Assembly (NCBI GenBank): GCA_034509735.1
Contig: JACGWO010000011.1
Location: forward strand, 24,970,979 to 25,034,978
Reading direction: 5' to 3'
From: Sesamum alatum
Taxonomy: Eukaryota; Streptophyta; Magnoliopsida; Lamiales; Pedaliaceae
Length of the DNA: 64,000 nt
Under the pieces are notes generated by a model that had not been told where the DNA came from, did not search any database, and saw only the letters and a list, made by a program, of their open reading frames with translations. Below are positions 61,659-64,000 of the stretch, one piece after another; within the stretch, counting starts at the first letter, position 1, and each line of letters begins with the position of its first letter. Position numbers and translations under genes: made by a program.

Positions 61659-62065
61659 GGGTGAATTATAATAATTTTTCCTGAAGTTTGGCATACTCAC
61701 GGATACCCCCTCATTATTTTAAAAATTACAAATATTCCCTTGTAGTTTATAACCGTGTAACAAATAACCCATTCTCATCTATTGACCAAAATACCTCTAT
61801 GGATATTGAATTGTTTTTTAAAATTTTCTAATCTTTTTTGGACAAAAATGTATAGAGAGGGGTTTCTTACGTTTTTTTTACACAGAGGAGCAATACTGTA
61901 ATTTGCCTTGGTGATTTTTCTACAATTTTAAAAAAATCAAGGGCAAAATGGACATTTCAGGCCATTGGTTAAAAATTACAAACCTCAAGGGGATATTTGT
62001 AATTTTTGAAACAACGAGGGGGTATCCGTAATTATATCAAACCTCCCGATCATTGCAATTCACCC
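61659..62065. repeat. MULE-like foldback element with exact 9-bp TSD
   Basis: It begins GGGTGAATTATAATAATT and ends CATTGCAATTCACCC. Arms of over 100 bp pair 'aaaaattacaaatattccct' with 'ggatatttgtaatttttgaa'. TTTCTTTTA is present immediately on both sides (61650-61658, 62066-62074). It is 407 bp and non-coding. Confidence 0.87.
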
Positions 62066-62341
62066 TTTCTTTTAATCAAAAAACATGTCAAAATCTGCGC
62101 CTTTTATGTTTGGACCGTACCAACCTGGCTCCGGCTCGACTTAACCCCGTGTATGTACAACTCATGATGTCCACACCGATCATTTCTGAATCAATAGTTC
62201 ACGTGAAATCTTACAGCGCGGGATACATATAAATACTAGAATTCCATGTCCCAAGTATAAATTTTGACACCCTAAATACTCATACGACATTAATATTCCT
62301 ACTCTTACGATTTTAAAAAATTAATATACAATATATTTGAT

Positions 62342-62821
62342 GTGGGAAGAAATATAAAATAGACTAAAAAAAATAATAACAAAAAACATTATATATGAGG
62401 CCACCTTTAAAAGACCTCGTTTATGAGGCCACCTCTAAAAGACCTCCTTTATGAGGCCACCTCTAAAAAAGACCTCCTTTATGAGGCCACCTCTAAAAAC
62501 ATCATCTACGAGGGCCACCTCTAAAAAAACGAGGCTACCTCTAAAAAAGCATCAGCTACGAGATCATCTCCAAGAAACATAATCCACGAAGCAATATAGA
62601 GAAGAGATTTTATCATATGAGAGACGAGGGGATCTCTTCATTCCCTAAAGATCGCCCATTTACCCGCTTGAAAGAAAATCATATGTACGAGGCTAGCACA
62701 TTCTAAACATTATAAATACTCTTCCAAAATCTAAACAGAGGGGAATCTTCTCCACAACTGGAAAGATTCAAGACAACCATCCCATTCTTCTTTTAAGTGT
62801 GCTCAAATTCACCCCACATCA
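62342..62821 (+). mobile_element. Ty3/gypsy-type 5' LTR (left boundary uncertain)
   Basis: The right end is clear: CCACATCA, two bases, then a primer-binding-like TGGCGCCGTCTGTGGGA at 62824-62840, widespread in plant gypsy elements. A TATA box (TATAAATA, 62711-62718) lies about 110 nt upstream of the end. U3 holds the tandem repeat at 62394-62586. The left boundary is a guess at a TGTGGGAAG start. No polyprotein follows within 900 nt. Confidence 0.6.
62394..62586 (+). repeat. Tandem repeat of about 28 bp
   Basis: About six to seven imperfect units of 'tatgaggccacctctaaaa' plus 'gacctcctt'. The first three are nearly identical and later ones diverge (tacgagg variants). It lies in the U3 part of the LTR. 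Confidence 0.8.
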
Positions 62822-62840
62822 AGTGGCGCCGTCTGTGGGA

Positions 62841-63758
62841 AACTTCGGATATTTCTTTTGAGTGCGAGAAATTTTGAAAACCCTGAAAAAGCCAGAATGA
62901 TAAAAAACTAAAAGAGAAAAAGGCAGAATAGAATTCTCGAGGGACCCCAATCTCCATCTCTGTTTTCTCTGTTCTTCATCAACATCAGTATCTAGAAAGA
63001 AATTTGGCAAAGCAAGAGCTCTGTGTGAATTCTTGGTTTGATTCCTTTTTGGTTGCCGAAGTTTTGATTTTAGCTGATTCTTTGCTGCTGCCGTTGAGAG
63101 AAACAGAAAAGAGGAGAGATGCAAGTTTCACGCCTTAGCCGCTACGCCGCCACCGTCTGGCTGCCGAAAAAAAATTCCGGCACGTCTCCAGCCACGCGCA
63201 GCGTCGACAGGAACTTTTCCCCACGATCTTGCTCACAGTACCGTGCGTGGGCTCATCAGAGCCTCGACGTGCCCTCACGCTCCTCCTGAAGTCATCGCCG
63301 TTTTTCGCCCACTTTCTCTCTCTTCAATTTCCGGCGTTGTTCGAGTGACCCACCGACAACCGTTTACACCGTGGGACTCCCCGCACCCTGGCGAGCACTT
63401 CCGTCCAACTCAATCTCATTTTCATCGACATATACGGTGTAATGTATTACGCAGAAAGGGGGTGGGAAATCATAGAGAATTTAGGAGATGAGAGATAGAG
63501 CAAAAGATTGTAAAAATTCTTCATTAAAAATTCAAATGTGCCCAACTTTCAATACATAAGAAGAGTCTGAAATTACACTTGACAAAAGAGGAAACTAGCT
63601 AAAACCCTAATGGACAGAAAAGATGAAATTCAATTGCCATTCTTCTTCCTCAGCTCAGGATTGGTCGTCTGCCACAAAAGTGAACTGGAGGCTGGTTCCT
63701 TGAGCGGCACATCTCAGAGGCTCACTCCTTCCTCGCCACGTAGTTTCTTGTCGGCCGC
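62841..63758. other. Retroelement-derived leader and downstream sequence
   Basis: Follows the primer-binding site but carries no gag frame on the plus strand. From about 63480 to 63640 the minus strand looks like the 3' flank of another element. No firm boundaries. Confidence 0.35.
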
Positions 63759-64000
63759 CTAGGTGGTCCCAAGAAATCCCCTTTTTCCAGCAATTTTTGG
63801 GCTATCAAGATTGAGCCCTAATTTCTCTGAAACGGCATCATTCAGGTCACCTAATTCAAATACGCCCCCAATTTTAATTGAACCCTCAATCGGACGGTCC
63901 CAATCATCCTTCTTCATCTGACGGTCAATGCTTAAAGTCGTGTTATCACCAGAAGTCGTGACATTCCCCTTTGCTTTTTTAGACCTTGTCCCCAAGGATC
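63759..64000 (-). CDS. Unrecognised open frame, runs off the window end
   Basis: The minus-strand frame is open from the window edge to a stop at 63759. It includes KKDDWDRPIEGSIKIGGVF and DLNDAVSEKLGLNLDSPK. No ATG start is in the window. The +1 frame over the last bases reads PPRRPTRNYVARKE and then stop, a basic tail of the kind seen at retroelement protein ends. The surroundings (LTR-like sequence) suggest a retroelement protein, but I do not recognise a domain. Confidence 0.3.
   Translation of the reverse strand, partial: SLGTRSKKAKGNVTTSGDNTTLSIDRQMKKDDWDRPIEGSIKIGGVFELGDLNDAVSEKLGLNLDSPKIAGKRGFLGTT

Noticed and set aside
62394..62586. Repeat array considered as CRISPR
   Set aside because: Units are contiguous and imperfect with no spacers, and the setting is a plant LTR.

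Overview
This is plant nuclear DNA. It has AT-rich intergenic sequence, intron-rich genes with GT-AG introns, two pol III tRNA genes (one with a short tRNA-Tyr intron), and plant gene families with plant-type domain order. The proteins are of eudicot type. I cannot name the species from the sequence alone.

Layout. 1-1666: intergenic, with a possible minus-strand LTR. 1667-8591 (+): ferric-chelate reductase FRO, whose long introns are filled with foldback repeats. 8937-9286 (-): a broken two-exon copy of the 5' end of a RIC1-like gene. 10852-10925 (+): tRNA-Val(AAC). 12407-13430 (+): a small RING-H2 E3 ligase with a lipidation-type N terminus. 13431-19292: foldback elements and Helitron remains. 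19293-21110 (+): a UBC4/5/6-type E2 enzyme. 23482-34395 (-): BRAHMA, the SWI2/SNF2 chromatin-remodelling ATPase, reconstructed as 14 exons and 2197 residues. 35278-38290: a Helitron, an LTR fragment and Ty3/gypsy gag remains. 38786-38871 (-): a tRNA-Tyr gene or pseudogene. 39917-45245 (-): a plastid PHT4;4-type anion/ascorbate transporter. 46110-47527: two adjacent solo-type LTRs. 49066-52282 (+): a dead, 5'-truncated LINE with a target-site duplication. 53328-56308 (-): a GPAT4/8-type glycerol-3-phosphate acyltransferase (cutin synthesis). 56309-64000: dense foldback elements, a Helitron, and at the end a gypsy-type LTR with primer-binding site next to an open minus-strand reading frame.

The genes are independent housekeeping or physiological loci, not a pathway cluster. 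Iron/copper reduction, ubiquitin conjugation and ligation, chromatin remodelling, plastid transport and cutin synthesis simply sit side by side.

The most notable non-genic signal is a set of related foldback element families, about 280-440 bp each plus longer ones. Their ends read GGGTGAATTACA or GGGATAATTACA and their complements. Several copies are flanked by exact or near-exact 9-bp target duplications, which is the size made by Mutator-type transposases. They lie in introns and within a few hundred bases of genes, and at least one is nested in another. Other points of interest are a stop-free, frame-preserving 192-nt intron in FRO, a duplicated splice-acceptor micro-exon in BRAHMA, and the RIC1-like gene fragment.
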